NCBI GenBank assembly: GCA_010015655.1
Contig: ML976671.1
Coordinates: 383,185-447,184, forward strand
Direction of reading: 5' to 3'
Source: Bimuria novae-zelandiae CBS 107.79
Lineage: Eukaryota > Ascomycota > Dothideomycetes > Pleosporales > Didymosphaeriaceae
Length of the DNA stretch: 64,000 nt
In this document: piece by piece, positions 33,630-46,058 of the stretch
Position numbering within the stretch: position 1 is the first letter of the stretch
Layout of the letters: every line of letters starts with the position of its first letter
Made by a program: the position numbers and the translations under genes
The notes under the pieces: model-generated
The model's input: only the letters and a program-made list of their open reading frames with translations
What the model was told of the DNA's origin: nothing
The model's database searches: none

Positions 33630-34124
33630 TGTGGGTGAGTTTTGACGTGGAGTGGAGGTGTTGTGAAGCTGTATACACGCGGTCGAGGTGGGGGAGCTTC
33701 AGGCAACAGAGCGAGGCGGGGAAGGTGCTATGGGGGAGGGCGGCAGGGTCGGGTATCTGCTAGTCACGAACGTCAAATGAAATCCTGATTAGACTGTGCT
33801 GTTGAAACCCCAAAGGCGGGTACGTTCTAGAACAAGAGTGACCCGGGTGATAAATGCAGCGGTGTTGATATTCCATCTCTAAGTTACCAACAAGCTATGG
33901 TTCTTATCGATAGGCGTGCCAAGGAACTAGACACTGGCGCGCTAGTGAGAGTACCGCCCACAACCAAACCATGGTTCTTTGAACAACACGACTCTCACAA
34001 GGCCCACACTCGCCCACCTCTCACCCACCTCCTCGAAAGAACTGTCGCTCATTATCCGCATATTCACGAACCCCCGATTCACGCATCCTCACGCAACCGA
34101 CCGTTCTCACGCACGACCGCCACG
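33630..34124. promoter_or_regulatory. Divergent CSN4/TFG2 intergenic region
   Basis: A 495-bp region between divergent start codons. An in-frame extension of the downstream gene from 33897 is open, but it is rich in His/Pro/Thr without conservation signals and is more likely 5' UTR. Confidence 0.45.
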
Positions 34125-35210
34125 ATGATGAAGACAGAGGCGGGCACGCCGTCCTTCAACGGCAGCGGCTACATGGACGATGAGTTTTACGAGGATACGG
34201 GCGAGTTGCAGATGCCACGCGAAGGCCAAAACCACGTCATGATCTCGCGCATTCCGGACTGGCTCTACGAGCACATCTCCAATTGGGATGAACTCGCCCA
34301 AGGCAACGACAACGACAAGATTGAACTTGGCGAAGTGTTGGTTCTGCCTCCAAACAACTCGTACGACGGGAAAGACGATGCGGACAAAACCACAGGCAGC
34401 AATGTGGGCCAGAACAAGAAGCTCACGGGCCCGTCGAAACCGCCTTCCATGCGCTTCTTCCTTAGCCAAGCCTGGCACGCAAAGACGGGTCTGCCTACGG
34501 CCTACGAGATCAACGGCCAGAGCGTCAACCCAACGCTGCTGAATAACACCTATGTATTCACCGAGAAAGACCTCCCTGGCTACAAGGCAAATGGCGTAGG
34601 CCAGAACAAGTCCGGCAGCTTCGGCGGCGCCGTGCAGGACCCCAAAGCCCGCGTCACCAAGCCGCGGTCCAAATACCGGCGTGCGATACCCAAGGAGACG
34701 GCGCTCATCGGCAGCGTAAGCGACCAGTTCCTCGTGAAGCCGCTCAACACCAAAGAATACATTACCTTCAACAGCCAACGCACCAAGGCCGCCGTTCTAG
34801 GAAAGAACTCCCAAACTGAGATCGTCGACCGCCACGTTGACGAGGTTACCACCATGAACAAACTCCAAGACCACTTCGAAGGCTTCATCCGCTCTGCCAA
34901 CAAGCCTAGGTCTCAACAGAACAAGTACAACCGCATGCCTCAGAACGAGCTTATCGATATGTTGCACAGCATGTTTGACGATTACCCGTACTGGAGCATG
35001 AAAGCTATCAAGACCAAGGTCAAGCAACCCGAGGCCTATCTCAAGGAGACGTTGCCCAAGATTGCAGAGTTGGTCAAGAGCGGCAACTTCGCGAGCACTT
35101 GGAAGCGGCTTGCAATGTTCAACCGTTCTTCGAAGCACGAGGGTATGGGTGATGATACTGTGAAGATAGAAGAAGAGGATGACGAGGACGACATGGAGGA
35201 TGTGGTGTGA
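34125..35210 (+). CDS. TFG2: Transcription initiation factor IIF subunit beta (RAP30)
   Basis: General RNA polymerase II factor, nuclear. Starting at MMKTEAGTPSFNG (34125) it is about 361 residues in one exon. Visible regions are the N-terminal dimerisation domain (MISRIPDWLYEHISNWDE, VFTEKDLPGYK), the central linker with PKETALIGSVSDQF and the C-terminal winged-helix DNA-binding domain (MPQNELIDMLHSMFDDYPYW, LKETLPKIAELVKSGNF, WKR), then an acidic tail EEEDDEDDMEDVV. The order and motifs match fungal Tfg2. An in-frame upstream ATG exists at 33897, but I treat that part as leader. Confidence 0.93.
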   Translation: MMKTEAGTPSFNGSGYMDDEFYEDTGELQMPREGQNHVMISRIPDWLYEHISNWDELAQGNDNDKIELGEVLVLPPNNSYDGKDDADKTTGSNVGQNKKLTGPSKPPSMRFFLSQAWHAKTGLPTAYEINGQSVNPTLLNNTYVFTEKDLPGYKANGVGQNKSGSFGGAVQDPKARVTKPRSKYRRAIPKETALIGSVSDQFLVKPLNTKEYITFNSQRTKAAVLGKNSQTEIVDRHVDEVTTMNKLQDHFEGFIRSANKPRSQQNKYNRMPQNELIDMLHSMFDDYPYWSMKAIKTKVKQPEAYLKETLPKIAELVKSGNFASTWKRLAMFNRSSKHEGMGDDTVKIEEEDDEDDMEDVV

Positions 35211-35697
35211 GCGCGTGCGCTTCTGGCCTCACTCCAGTTCGCTCTGGGATTTTAGCATTAGCATGGGCACGGCGTTTTCAGATCTACGGAGCGGGATTTC
35301 GGACTGGATTAATGTCGGTTGTTCGGCATCCACTTGCGTCTTTTAGAGCTTAGGTCGCCTTACTTTTGATTAGAATTTGTACGGAGTTTGGGCTCTGGGT
35401 CTTTGACGAAAGACATCAAGTGTAAGATTGATAGACTGAGGCGGTCAGCGATACCCCTAAACACAGATCACATTATTCTGTCGCCTTTGCAAAATGCCAT
35501 GCACTGTGACCAGTAAGCTATCAAAACACCCAAAGTTCTCAACGTGATAGCGTATGATATTTATTTCATGTTTCGCCATGCCAACCTTTTAGTACAATAC
35601 GAATCGCGCAGCGGGTGATTTTGCGCCAATAACACCGTGAGTCTCCGTAGTCGCTAACGCCCTACACATAATATACTCATTCCTCCCTCCCATTGCA
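35211..35697. other. Convergent intergenic region TFG2/RAD17
   Basis: A 487-bp gap between converging genes holding both 3' UTRs. No other feature is seen. Confidence 0.4.
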
Positions 35698-38325
35698 CTA
35701 GTCCTCAATATCGTCATCGCTCAGCACCAAGTTCATGACTCTAGCCTCTCCTGGTATCGCGCTCTCTACCTCCTTCTCCTTGGTCTCGATCCTGACTCTC
35801 TTCTTTTTCCGCGGCGTGTCGGGCGTTGGTTTATCCGTAGCCCACTGCTCTTGCTCGCCCGCCTCCTCATTCTCATCCCCATCGTCGTCTTCAGCCGAGA
35901 CATTCAGACTCGACCCGGTAAAAGCAGTGATCTTGCGGATCTCTTGGACCGTGGCAGATGTCTGTGATGAGACTAAGGTGCGCTTGCGTAAGATGGTAGG
36001 CAGGTAGGGGAGGCGCTCGAGGAGCATTTCGTAGCGTGCAGAGCCACCGCTCCCGAGAACGGGGGTCGGCGTCTCTTCTTCGGATCTGGTTTTCGAGGAC
36101 GATGGTGGTGGCTTCGACGACGATGCGAAGGAGGTTGTCTTGCGCCACGTATCTACACCGCCCGTGACTGTGGGAGCGACTTTCGAAAGAGGACCGTGGG
36201 CGCCGAAGAGTTCGCCTCGTTGCGCGCGCGATATCCACAACTCTAGCAGTCCTCCTATTTCTTCCTGTTGCCGCCATAGACGCAGCGATGAAGGGTAGTA
36301 CATAACGTACGCGCTGCCCTTCGCTGCACCGGCTGCAGCTCCAGCACCTTTTGCTTTCGCCCCCATGACGCCGGGTGGAGGTGCAACCCGCTTCACAGGA
36401 TTCGGAAGGTTGTAGAGGAGCCCGCGTACGCTCGCCTGGAAGCTCATCTCATCCTGACGAAGGTTGTCTGCGCTGGTTCCTTGGAAGTTCCGCCTACCAA
36501 ATCCTGACGCGCCAAAGCGATCGGGCGAGAGAAGATCCGCGTCAGAAAGCGCGTCGATGCTGCCGTTGATACAGTCTAGTGTCTCCTCGCTGTCTCCGGC
36601 GTCACACGACAGCACGTAGTTCTCGTGTAGCGCGGCGACAAAAGTTTGTGTATCGGTGCCGAGCTCGGCAATAAGAGATTCAATATCGACCTCGGATGCC
36701 TTTGGTCTACGTCGTTCGGGAAAGTAGTTGGGAGGCTGGGCGACTGGTTTGGCAGGGTCCTCAGGATGTCTTTTGTTGTACACAACTCGGCCAACGGCGT
36801 GGAATATGCCGAGCGTGCTCTCTCGTTGCGTAACCATTTCCAGCGACTCTTGCTCCATCTTCGTCATTGGTATATCCTTATCCTTCGCTGCCTTCTTCTT
36901 CGCGAAATTGACCTTCGCACCCCATCCGTCGGTCTCGTCACCTCTTAGGCACAAGAACTCGAGCGAAGACACAGCGCTCCTGATGTCGCCTAACTCCGTA
37001 AGTCGCTGTATCACTTGCGGGCCAACCGTCTTCTTTCGGCCACTTTTACGGGCTTCCTTGACAACAATAAGATCTAGTGCTTTTGTCATGAATGTCGGAG
37101 CGATGGGATTGAATTCGATGACGGAGACACCCGGGTGGGTTAATATTTCAGGGCCGAGCAACCGATGGGCAGTAAAGCTATCAGCTGCGGCTGTATTGGT
37201 GGATAGCAGTGTTTCAGAAACCACCATAACGATCGGCGTTACGTTCTGTGCGTGGGGTTTCCCTGAGAAAAAGGCAGTAGCTGACGGAGTAGCTGCGGCA
37301 AGGTAATGGAGAACAGAAGATCGAAAAGATTGTACAACAGAAGAAGTACGCGTAAATGTATTAGGAAACTCTTCTACCAATATTAGTTGTTCCTCTGGTT
37401 CCCTCTCCAGAGCGTTTGGCAATTGCTGAGCAGTCTCTGCAGGCCCGTCAAAGGTGAGACTACCAAATGTGCCGGTCCTGCCGACAAAATCCTCGAATTG
37501 CGCTGTCGCAGAGAGGAAGCCGCCTTCAGGAGAGGTCGTTGTACTCGTAGGATTCTTCCACTCATGCATGTGGAAGCCCATCTCTTTCGAGAGGAGCGCC
37601 ATGGTTGTGGTCTTGCCGCTTCCTGCTGGACCCTTTAGGAGTAGCATTCTCTTACGCTCTTTGCCGCTGAAAGCATCAGCGAGCCAGGTACGCACATCAG
37701 AAACCTTCTTCTTATGCACCGCCAGCTCCTCTAGCGAAGTCGGACCGTACTTCTCATTCCAAGGGCGCCTGTCTATTGTATCGACGACGGGCGCCGGTGA
37801 GGGAGCCGGAGTCGTGCGGCCCCCGCTACCTCCACTAAAGGTGCGGAGAAACCGCCTGCTTCCTTTCAAACCATTCTCCTTATTTGATGCAACTGGCTTG
37901 CCCTTCCGCACGGGCAAAGCCGTCGGTTGTGCCTTTCCCCGATCATCGTCCGACGAGTCGAAGATGTCATCGAACGGGTCGACCGGTGTACCGACCGAGG
38001 TTTTCTCTGGACTGGGGGTCGGCTGAGAAAATTGCGGCTTGGGAGCTGCACCGAAAAAGGATGTGATCGGTTTCGAGACGACTTTCGACTTTGCTGGCGA
38101 CTTTACTAGTGACTTCTTGGTGATGGATGTCGAAGGCTTGGGCGACGGGGCACGTCGCATCTGCGTCTTGGAGGGATTCGCATCTCCTGATCCGCGGATC
38201 CCATTATTGAGGCTCGGTAGCGTACCCCTCTTGGGACGCTTTGCAGGCGGTGAGTACCGATCATCTTCATCGCTGTCGGACGAAACCACAACGGGCTTCT
38301 TGCGCGCTGCGCGCGGCTTGACCAT
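35698..38325 (-). CDS. RAD17: DNA damage checkpoint clamp loader Rad17 (Rad24)
   Basis: Large subunit of the alternative RFC complex that loads the 9-1-1 clamp at DNA damage. Single exon, 875 residues. The N-terminal 180 residues are disordered and basic, with a possible PIP-like ITSFFGAA near residue 90. The Rad17 signature RPWNEKYGPTSLEELAVHKK precedes the AAA+ core: Walker A GPAGSGKTT at about residue 232 and Walker B ILVEEFPN at about 314-321. Then follow the lid (LTELGDIRSAVSSLEFL, sensor 2 region) and the long C-terminal helical collar, ending with an acidic tail LSDDDIED. Walker B has EE where many ATPases have DE, as is usual in this family. Confidence 0.93.
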   Translation of the reverse strand: MVKPRAARKKPVVVSSDSDEDDRYSPPAKRPKRGTLPSLNNGIRGSGDANPSKTQMRRAPSPKPSTSITKKSLVKSPAKSKVVSKPITSFFGAAPKPQFSQPTPSPEKTSVGTPVDPFDDIFDSSDDDRGKAQPTALPVRKGKPVASNKENGLKGSRRFLRTFSGGSGGRTTPAPSPAPVVDTIDRRPWNEKYGPTSLEELAVHKKKVSDVRTWLADAFSGKERKRMLLLKGPAGSGKTTTMALLSKEMGFHMHEWKNPTSTTTSPEGGFLSATAQFEDFVGRTGTFGSLTFDGPAETAQQLPNALEREPEEQLILVEEFPNTFTRTSSVVQSFRSSVLHYLAAATPSATAFFSGKPHAQNVTPIVMVVSETLLSTNTAAADSFTAHRLLGPEILTHPGVSVIEFNPIAPTFMTKALDLIVVKEARKSGRKKTVGPQVIQRLTELGDIRSAVSSLEFLCLRGDETDGWGAKVNFAKKKAAKDKDIPMTKMEQESLEMVTQRESTLGIFHAVGRVVYNKRHPEDPAKPVAQPPNYFPERRRPKASEVDIESLIAELGTDTQTFVAALHENYVLSCDAGDSEETLDCINGSIDALSDADLLSPDRFGASGFGRRNFQGTSADNLRQDEMSFQASVRGLLYNLPNPVKRVAPPPGVMGAKAKGAGAAAGAAKGSAYVMYYPSSLRLWRQQEEIGGLLELWISRAQRGELFGAHGPLSKVAPTVTGGVDTWRKTTSFASSSKPPPSSSKTRSEEETPTPVLGSGGSARYEMLLERLPYLPTILRKRTLVSSQTSATVQEIRKITAFTGSSLNVSAEDDDGDENEEAGEQEQWATDKPTPDTPRKKKRVRIETKEKEVESAIPGEARVMNLVLSDDDIED

Positions 38326-39297
38326 GCCGCCTCAAATTGTCGTTGATATCGAGGCAAGAGATCATTATCGATCCTCAACTACAGATAGGCGTAGTCGCAG
38401 GCGTGGACGCGACCAGTTGGTCGACGTCGTCGAAGGTGCGTTGCGGGGCGGAGGAAGGTGCACCCGCCTTGGCGCGACTTACAGGCAGTTGCGATGGAAC
38501 ATGGTCACGTGCTGCGCTAGGCTCGGCCCGTGTATGATTTTGAACTGCCAACACATCAACGCACGCACCACTCCTACACCGCATCACACGTCAGACGAGA
38601 TACGGCCATGGTGACTCCGATCAGTGTGCGAGGCCGGCGTGTTCCAGCGTCTCGGCTACCGGGGGATGCAGCCGCACCACATGCATGTACGACCAACCGA
38701 ACACGTCCACGCATACCCACCATGCATTTTTCGCATTGTAGCCCCATGTCGAGCTTCTTGTTCCGCCCAACGGCCTGTCAATATTCTTCGAGAGCCCCAT
38801 TATACTGTAGCTCTCCAGCCTCTCCATTTAGTCTCCTCGGCCCCGCGCTCCATTTCCGCTCGCAATCGTGGCTCAACGGCGGAAGAATTGGGGCCATCTT
38901 CACTGCCGCGGCCCACACGTGCACTCCTGCCTGTAGTTGGAGGCCGCAGGCGTTTCGATTGGGGCGCATAGATTAGTCTGCTAACTTCAATATGCAACTC
39001 CTTACTCGCTGGCGCCGTCTTATTGGACGGATTGCCGTTTTGAGTTCGTGTCTTCCTCATGCACGGCTCTCGAATCCTCCTGCATCTGCGCGCGCAGCAG
39101 TCCGTATATAGCGCCAACTGCGCTGTCTCGTGCACCTTTACATGTTCTTCCGTTGTTGTGCCACGCAATCGTACGTTTAGCTACGCTTAGCCTCATCTTC
39201 ACACAACATCCGAGTCTGTGCAAGGCAAACTTTTAAAGCAAGCAATCCGCAGGACCCGGTGACTCCGTTATAAACAGGGTCAACCGCAGTTCCTAGC
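38326..39297. promoter_or_regulatory. Divergent intergenic region upstream of RAD17 and the large repeat protein
   Basis: About 970 bp between divergent starts. A TATAAA lies at 39269-39274, only 24 bp before the ATG of the right-hand gene. If it is a functional TATA box the transcript would begin close to the ATG. No gene is supported inside. Confidence 0.4.
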
Positions 39298-42200
39298 ATG
39301 GCGAAGAAGAAGAGCAAGAAGTCTCAGGCACAGAAGCAGGCCGAGGCGGTATCTCCACCACCGACTCCAAAGACTACTCCGGAGGAGCCTGTCCCTAGTG
39401 TACCTGCGTCATTACCATTATCGCCAGAGACCGCGCCAGCTGATTCGATACCGGACGACAGCGCGCCGTCACTGGACTCCCCGACAGAGGCCAAGACCGA
39501 CGACGCGCCCGTAGCGGATCCCGCGCCTGAACTAGCCAGCCAGGAGCCGGTCGTCGAGGAAGCGCCTATTGCTGAGCAGACGGAGGAGACGAACGGGTCG
39601 AAAGAGGAGGAGAAGATCGCAGAAGACCTAGAATTTGACGTGAGTGCGTGGACGTCGGACGAACCTGCCCCAGAAGTCCAGCAAGAGTCAGTGAGCGAGC
39701 CACAGTCTGCAGAAGTAGCGCAGGAACCGGCCGCAGAGACCAATACTGAGCAGCTACCCGAGACGACAGTTGAGGAACCTCCAAAATCAGAACCTGCACC
39801 ACCGGCAGACGACGATTGGGGGTCTTTAGCTGGTCTCAGTAGCAAGAAGAAGAAGAAAGGCAAGAAAGGCAAGAAGGAAGCGGAAGAGCAGCCCAAAGTC
39901 GAAGAACCTGCACCGGTTGTCGAAGCCAACGAGCCAGCGCCAATTGCCGAAAGCCCAGCAGCCGCCGAAGCTTCTGAACCTCCAACAATCGTTGAAGCTC
40001 CCGAGCCTCCTGTTGTCGTCGAAGCTCCTGAACCCGAGGCCACTGTTGAAGCTCCTGAACCTCCAGAAGCCACCGAAGCTCCTGAGCCTCCTGCAACTAC
40101 CGAAGATCCTGAACCTCCTGTGATTGTCGAGGCTCCCGAACCTCCAACTGCTGAAGCAGAGGCGGTCAAGCCCGAAGAGCCAGCTGTTGAGGACTGGGCA
40201 CCGCCTTCAAAATCTTCCAAGAAGAAGGGCAAAAAGGGAAAGAAAGGAGCAGCGGTCGAGCCCCCGGAAGTCGAAGAGCCTGCACCAACTGTCGAAGCCA
40301 CTGAGCCACCGGCTCCCGAAGCTCCGGAGCCACCAACATCTGAGCCTTCTGAGCCTTCTGAGCCAGTAGTCATTGAAGCACCAGAAGCAGCAGTTGTTGA
40401 AGCCCTGGAAGTCCCAATCGCTGAGCAAGTTGTTGAAGCTCCGGAAGCCCCAGAAGTCCCAATCGCCGAGGATTTGGAATCAGCTACGACCGAAGTCCCG
40501 GAAGCCGTATCTGAGGCCCCCGATCCACCAGCCGTTGAAACCCCAGCGCCGAAGAAGAAAGGCAAGAAGGGGAAAAGGGTCAAGGTCGACGACTCACCGA
40601 CGATAATTGAAGCGCCAGAGCCACCGATTCTTGAGGCACCCGAACCACCACCCACCGTTGAAGCACCAGAGCCACCAATCGTCGAAGCGCCAGAACCCCC
40701 ATCGGCCCCTGTGGACACCGAGCAGGAAGAAGTTGTTGTCGAACCTGCTGAACCTCAGCCTATCCCAACCACAGAAGCTCAATCGGCGGAACAACCCATA
40801 GAGTTGGCGATCTCGGAAGCAGAGTCGATACCGAAGCCTACGCAAGTCGACGAAATCCCACCTGAGCCTCCAAAAGCCGAGGAAACGCCACCAGATCCTC
40901 CTCAGTTCGAAGAGCCTGCCATTGACGAGTGGACACCGCCTACGAAATCTTCCAAAAAGAAAGGCAAGAAAGGGAAGAAGAACAAAGATCAATCAAGTAC
41001 TACTACTCCAGCTGAGGAGCCAGCCCCCGTCCAGCCTGAGCCGATCGAAGCAGCGTCTGCCCCCGAACCTGAACCTCCGGCCGCTGTTGAGCCTGTGCCC
41101 CAGCCTGAAGCGGTCATCGAGGCAGAGCCAGAAGTGCCACCCGAGAGCGCTCCTCGTTCTGAAATAAACTTAACGGATGATTCAGAATCGCAGCCTGCAC
41201 AACCAACCTTTGCTTCCGATTCCGCACCAGAAGCACCGCCACAGCCTGCTATTGTCGAGGCATCGAGAGCGCCGAGCCCTCCTCCTGCCCCAGCATCTCC
41301 ACTGTCTGTTCCAATAGAAGCAGCTATTTCACTCGCTCCGGCGCCTCCGTCTCCGCCGTCTGCACCAGTGGAAGCAGATAAGCCCTCCGTTTCGCAGCCT
41401 CGAGCACCTAGCCCACCAGCTGTTGCAGCAAAGAGCTCTTCTCTGCCCAAGCCTGTGTCACCAATCATCGCTCCAGTCGAAACCATACGCCCTCCTCTCA
41501 AAACTGCGTCGCCTAGATTCGTATCATCTATCCCGCCTGCTGCTTCTGAACCTGTCCCGGGTTCCCCGCAATCCACAGCAACCGAACGACCGCCACTGCC
41601 TTCCGCACCACTCAAGTCGGCGGCAGTCAACCAAGCAATAGAAGAGGACAGACCACCCGCTCCTTCACCACCTGTGACCAGAGCTCGACCGCGACGCGCA
41701 CCCGTGTATGACGATGATGACGAGGACGATTCAGCTATAATACAACCCAGAGTAAGGGGCGACACACTATCGCACGATCAATCTCGAAGCTCATATCCTC
41801 CCGCGCACTCTCGCCCACTGTTTGCGTCGCGCGTGCCGCAACCTGAGCATTACTCCACCCCTCCACCGCCACCGCCACCGCCTCCACCACAATATCATCA
41901 TCCAAGACACCACTACCCACCCGCTGCCCCGCCGTATTACCACGAGCCTAGCCATTCCCATAGCCACGCACCCAGCCACAGTATGAGTCAAGCCAGTGCA
42001 TACCCAGACTACCCTTCTTACGGGCCTCCCTCGCATGGCTCCTCCCCGCATGGATATCAAGAAAGCTGGAGCCACGTACCACCGAACTACGGTTACAATG
42101 GTCACAGCCCACCGCAACGCCATGATCCTCTGCGCCCTAGAGGATATCCAAGTGGTCTTCCTGCAATTGAGAATGGCTCTGCAATTGACGATGGCTCGAG

Positions 42201-45200
42201 CGACTCATTCGCTAGGATAGCGCAGATCGCGCACGCCATGCCGGATCTCCATGCGCTTTTGGCAAGTTACAAGGAGACACACGGTCAGCTTGCAGTACGG
42301 GAGGAGCTACTTCGTCGTGCTAGTGCTGAACACCAGGAGAAGCTGCGCGCCAAGGACGACGAGATCCATTCTATGAGAGACAGGATTGCTACTATGGAGC
42401 GCAAGCATTCCACCGAAGCGAGCAGATTGCGATTTGAGGTTGGCAACATGGAAGAGCAAGTGAAGGATCTCAAAGACCGCCTTGTCGAGACAGAGAAGTT
42501 TAGAGTGGAGGCGAATCAGCTCAAGGTCACCCTCGATGCCACGATAAACTCGTGGGAGGGTAAGTACAAAGAGCTTGAGGAGAAACACGCAACGCTCGAA
42601 AAGACGTCGTCAGAAGAAATTGCGAAGACGCGCGCTGAGTTTGAAGACTGGAAGACCACCACAACGGCCAAGAACGATGCCGAACAGATCGCTCTGGCCG
42701 TCCAGTTTGACAAGAAACTCAAAGAGGCCGATGTCTTGGCCGAGACCCTTCGACAAGAGGCTTCGGCGACACATAACAAGCAGATGGAGGACCTCCGAGC
42801 TGAACACCAACGACAACAGCGCGAACGAGAAGAAAGCTTCGATCGACTCCGAGCCGAGCTTGAGCAGAAGCTAAGTGCGTCTCAGCTTGACTGCGAACAG
42901 GCACTCAAGCGTGAGCGTGAGACGATGGAGGTATGGGCGAAAGAGCGAAGCACGCTAGTTCAAGCTCATCGCGAAGACATTGAGAGTCTACGCAAGAGCT
43001 GGGAGGAACAACGTGCTCTGCTCGAAGGGCAACACAAGCAGATCAAGGATGAGTCGGATAAGGCTTGGATCGAACTGCATTCAGAAGCCAACAAGAAGGC
43101 AGAAGAAAACAAAGCGCTTGCGGAGCAGTGGATGAAGGACAAGGAGGAACTCCTTAAGCAATACAACGAGCTCAAGCTGGAGCATGAGAGGGAGAAGCAG
43201 ATCATCAAGAGTGTCGCTACCAATTTGGAGAGTGAGAAGTTGAGGCTGGAGAAGCTCATGGAGTCTTTCGGTGATATTGCTGAGATCAAGAGTAAAGGTG
43301 ATACTTATTAGTAAGTCTGCCATGGTGTTCATGTTTTGTGCTTCGATTCAGCGAATCATCGCCTTTGTTCTGTGCATTTTGTTATTCTGGTTGGGTCAAG
43401 AGGTTAGAAAAATTGCTAGCATTCTTACGGTCGTAATGCAATCATCGTTCTTTCGCCTCTTCGTTCCCAGTAGACTGTCGCTAATTGCATTGCAGTTTGG
43501 TCTCCTTCACCCAACTCCAAAAGCAGATCTTAGATCTTGCTGCTACCCACTTCGTGCACCTACCAGTTGTTCCTCCGCCCGAGGAACTGCAACAGATACC
43601 TTCTCACATACCCTCATTTCTGGCAGACACGCCGTCTTCAAGGTAAGACTGAAAGCTCTCGGGTGAACCATGCTGACCTCGATTCATTAGACAACTTCGT
43701 GCTGCCTATGTGGCGCATACGGTTTCCAAGCTCATCACCTATCGCGTCTTCGGTCCATTCTTGTTCAGTCTGGGGCGTCGATACGACAAGGCTGATTCTT
43801 TGTTCTTGTCAATGAGCAACCACATTCGTGACAAGAGCACGCGCAAGGAAGCCATATGGCGCCAACAAACACTTCTCGCAGCATTCACAAGCAGTGGTGC
43901 CAAACAGCGGATCAATACAGCTGCGGGTACCGTGGTCGAGGAGATCGTGAACGCCATCAAGCATTTCGCTGATCCCAGGGAAGAAGAGGGTATCAAGATT
44001 GCAGTGAAGCGTATTGTGAAGCTCGCCGCGGAAACCTGGCGTTTCGCCCGCCTCGAACGAGAAATGATTTCTGCAACGATGCCCGCAATCGACGACAACG
44101 ACCATGACTTTACAGGACCGGACTTCTGGAACAGTCACAGGCCCGAAGGCACACCTATCGCATCACTCGTCGGAACCGAGATGTCGCCCGACGAGAAACC
44201 ACAACTCCTACTTCGTCTGTTCCCAGTGATCTACCGCGAGCCGAAACACGAAAACTTCCGCGACGAGTCTGAAAATGACAACCCCGACGAAGGTTGCGTG
44301 TATCATCACGGTCTCGCCTTGTATGACGACGCAGAACCTGTTGTAAAACGTCAGGAGGAGCTCCAAGCAGCAGGTTTGCCACCTACCACCAACGCTGCTT
44401 CGACTGCTGCTGACTTTCCACCGCCTCTGTTGCCCGCACCTAGGACCTCATTGCCGCCTGCACCGGGTGTTGAGAAAGCGTCATTGCGATCGATATCACC
44501 GCCCCCGTCAACTGAAACACCCAAAGACGAATATCGTGTTCCCATTCGTCTCACGTCGCCAACTTCGATCAAGTTTGGTCAGACTTCAGTTCGATCACGA
44601 ACTCCACCTCCCATACCGCCCAAGCGAAATTCTATTCGTACCAGATCGTCTTTGTCCGTGAAGACGGACAGACAGTCCGTACGATCCTCGTCTCCACCCC
44701 CGACACCACGACGCGCGCCTCCCCCTCCGCCCACCAATCCGTCTGAAGCCCCGTCATCCCCAAAGCCAGCTATATCAGAGCTCTCTCACACTCCTTATAC
44801 ACGCCCACCCCCGGGTCCTATCGATTTCGACACGCCTCGCAATGTGCCTCCACTCCCAGCAGGTACTGAAAGCATCCTCGGGGCACCTTCAGCCTCCCTT
44901 CTTGTTCCAGCAGCCACCTACGACAACAAATCTGCAGCCGGGCATTCCGGAGCCGAGACGAGGGCATCTGATGAGGAGCCTCCGCTTCCCGCGCCTACAG
45001 AAAGCGCAATCATTCCACCCTTCGATCAATCAGCGTCAGATCTTCCCACGCCGCCACACTCACGTTCACCAACTCCTGCTGACCAGCCCGTATCGCCACT
45101 GTTCGCTGCGATCGATGAGATCGATGCGCTGTCGAGCCATCGCAGTCGTAGAACCTCTTCATCCCGGCAATCGGCTCGTTCAAAACCGAGCGAGGAGGAG

Positions 45201-45617
45201 CTACACCAGGACGACTCCATATCCGTCAAGAAAGCGCGGTCCAAATCCCACCACAAGCACGAGGGTAACGAGGAAGACCGACCAGACACCGCGCGCCGCA
45301 CAAGCGGTTACAGCCTGAGCACAAAGAGTTCTGGCGAAACGGCGTCACTGCGCAGCGATAGGACTGATAATGTTGAACGACCTGGCACCAGTGGGCGGAA
45401 CAGCAGGTACATGTGTGAGAGTCGTAGCGCGGCTATCAAGGGGTTGTATCCGAATAGTCCGCTTGCGGGGCAGAGTCCGCAGGTTAGTCGGACGAACTCG
45501 GTGAAGAGTACGAGGAGGAAGAGTGCGAGTGCCGGTGATGGGGTTGTTGGGACGTGGGATACCACGACTGCCGCGGCCACGGCTACGGAGGGTGGCGGTG
45601 AAGCCGCGCGGGAGTAG
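39298..45617 (+). CDS. Large Pro/Glu-repeat, lysine-module and coiled-coil protein of unknown function
   Basis: Three exons join in phase: 39298-43310, 43496-43642 and 43691-45617, about 2,028 residues. From the N-terminus: MAKKKSKKSQ, then about 600 residues of EAPEPP-type repeats broken by four basic modules. Three of the modules follow a Trp in an acidic setting (DDWGSLAGLSSKKKKKGKK, VEDWAPPSKSSKKKGKKGKK, IDEWTPPTKSSKKKGKKGKK) and one lacks it (APKKKGKKGKRVK). Next are a Pro/Ala region, a poly-Pro and His/Tyr/Ser-rich segment (about 860-940), a coiled coil (about 990-1335) and a globular part spanning exons 2 and 3 (SFTQLQKQILDLAATHFVHL, LRAAYVAHTVSKLITYRVFG). The end is a disordered Ser/Pro/Arg tail. 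I recognise no named domain; involucrin-repeat is a name used for similar fungal proteins. Composition suggests a scaffold. Confidence 0.85.
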
Positions 45618-46058
45618 CGTTGCTCTCATTACTTTTTTTTCCGTTGGGCTGTCATGTTTTGCTACCGTTTTCGATTGTACAAAGCATTTTGGGTCTTCTT
45701 TTCTCTCTATGTATTATTGGAGGTATTCCTTGTAATATCTTGATGGGCATTTCGGATTGGGACGAAGTATATGTGTAATGATGGCATTGCAGGCGTCGCA
45801 TCGCATCTGGGTAGCATTGGATGGGACGCATGTACGAAAGCATGGTGGGGAGTCAGCATCCTAGCGTTTGGTGTTGGGTATATGTGCATTCCTTATTGAT
45901 TTGGTTTATCCATTCATCTCCGCGGCCTATGCCACATAGTAAGGCTTCATTGTGTATCTATAAGTGCCCAACCGGTAGTCCATCACCTCTGTAGTAATTG
46001 TTAAAATGTCTGATTCCCATTCCAGGCTCCACATCGAAATAACTCGCAGATCGCTTCT
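45618..46058. other. Intergenic region
   Basis: About 440 bp, AT-richer, with the 3' UTR of the large gene. No gene is supported. Confidence 0.35.

Noticed and set aside
34107..34778. 223-codon minus-strand frame
   Set aside because: Antisense to the TFIIF beta gene, whose domains are unmistakable on the plus strand.
39324..40718. 464-codon minus-strand frame rich in Ser/Gly/Ala
   Set aside because: It is the antisense of the repetitive Pro/Glu coding region, and the composition is a direct by-product of that repeat.
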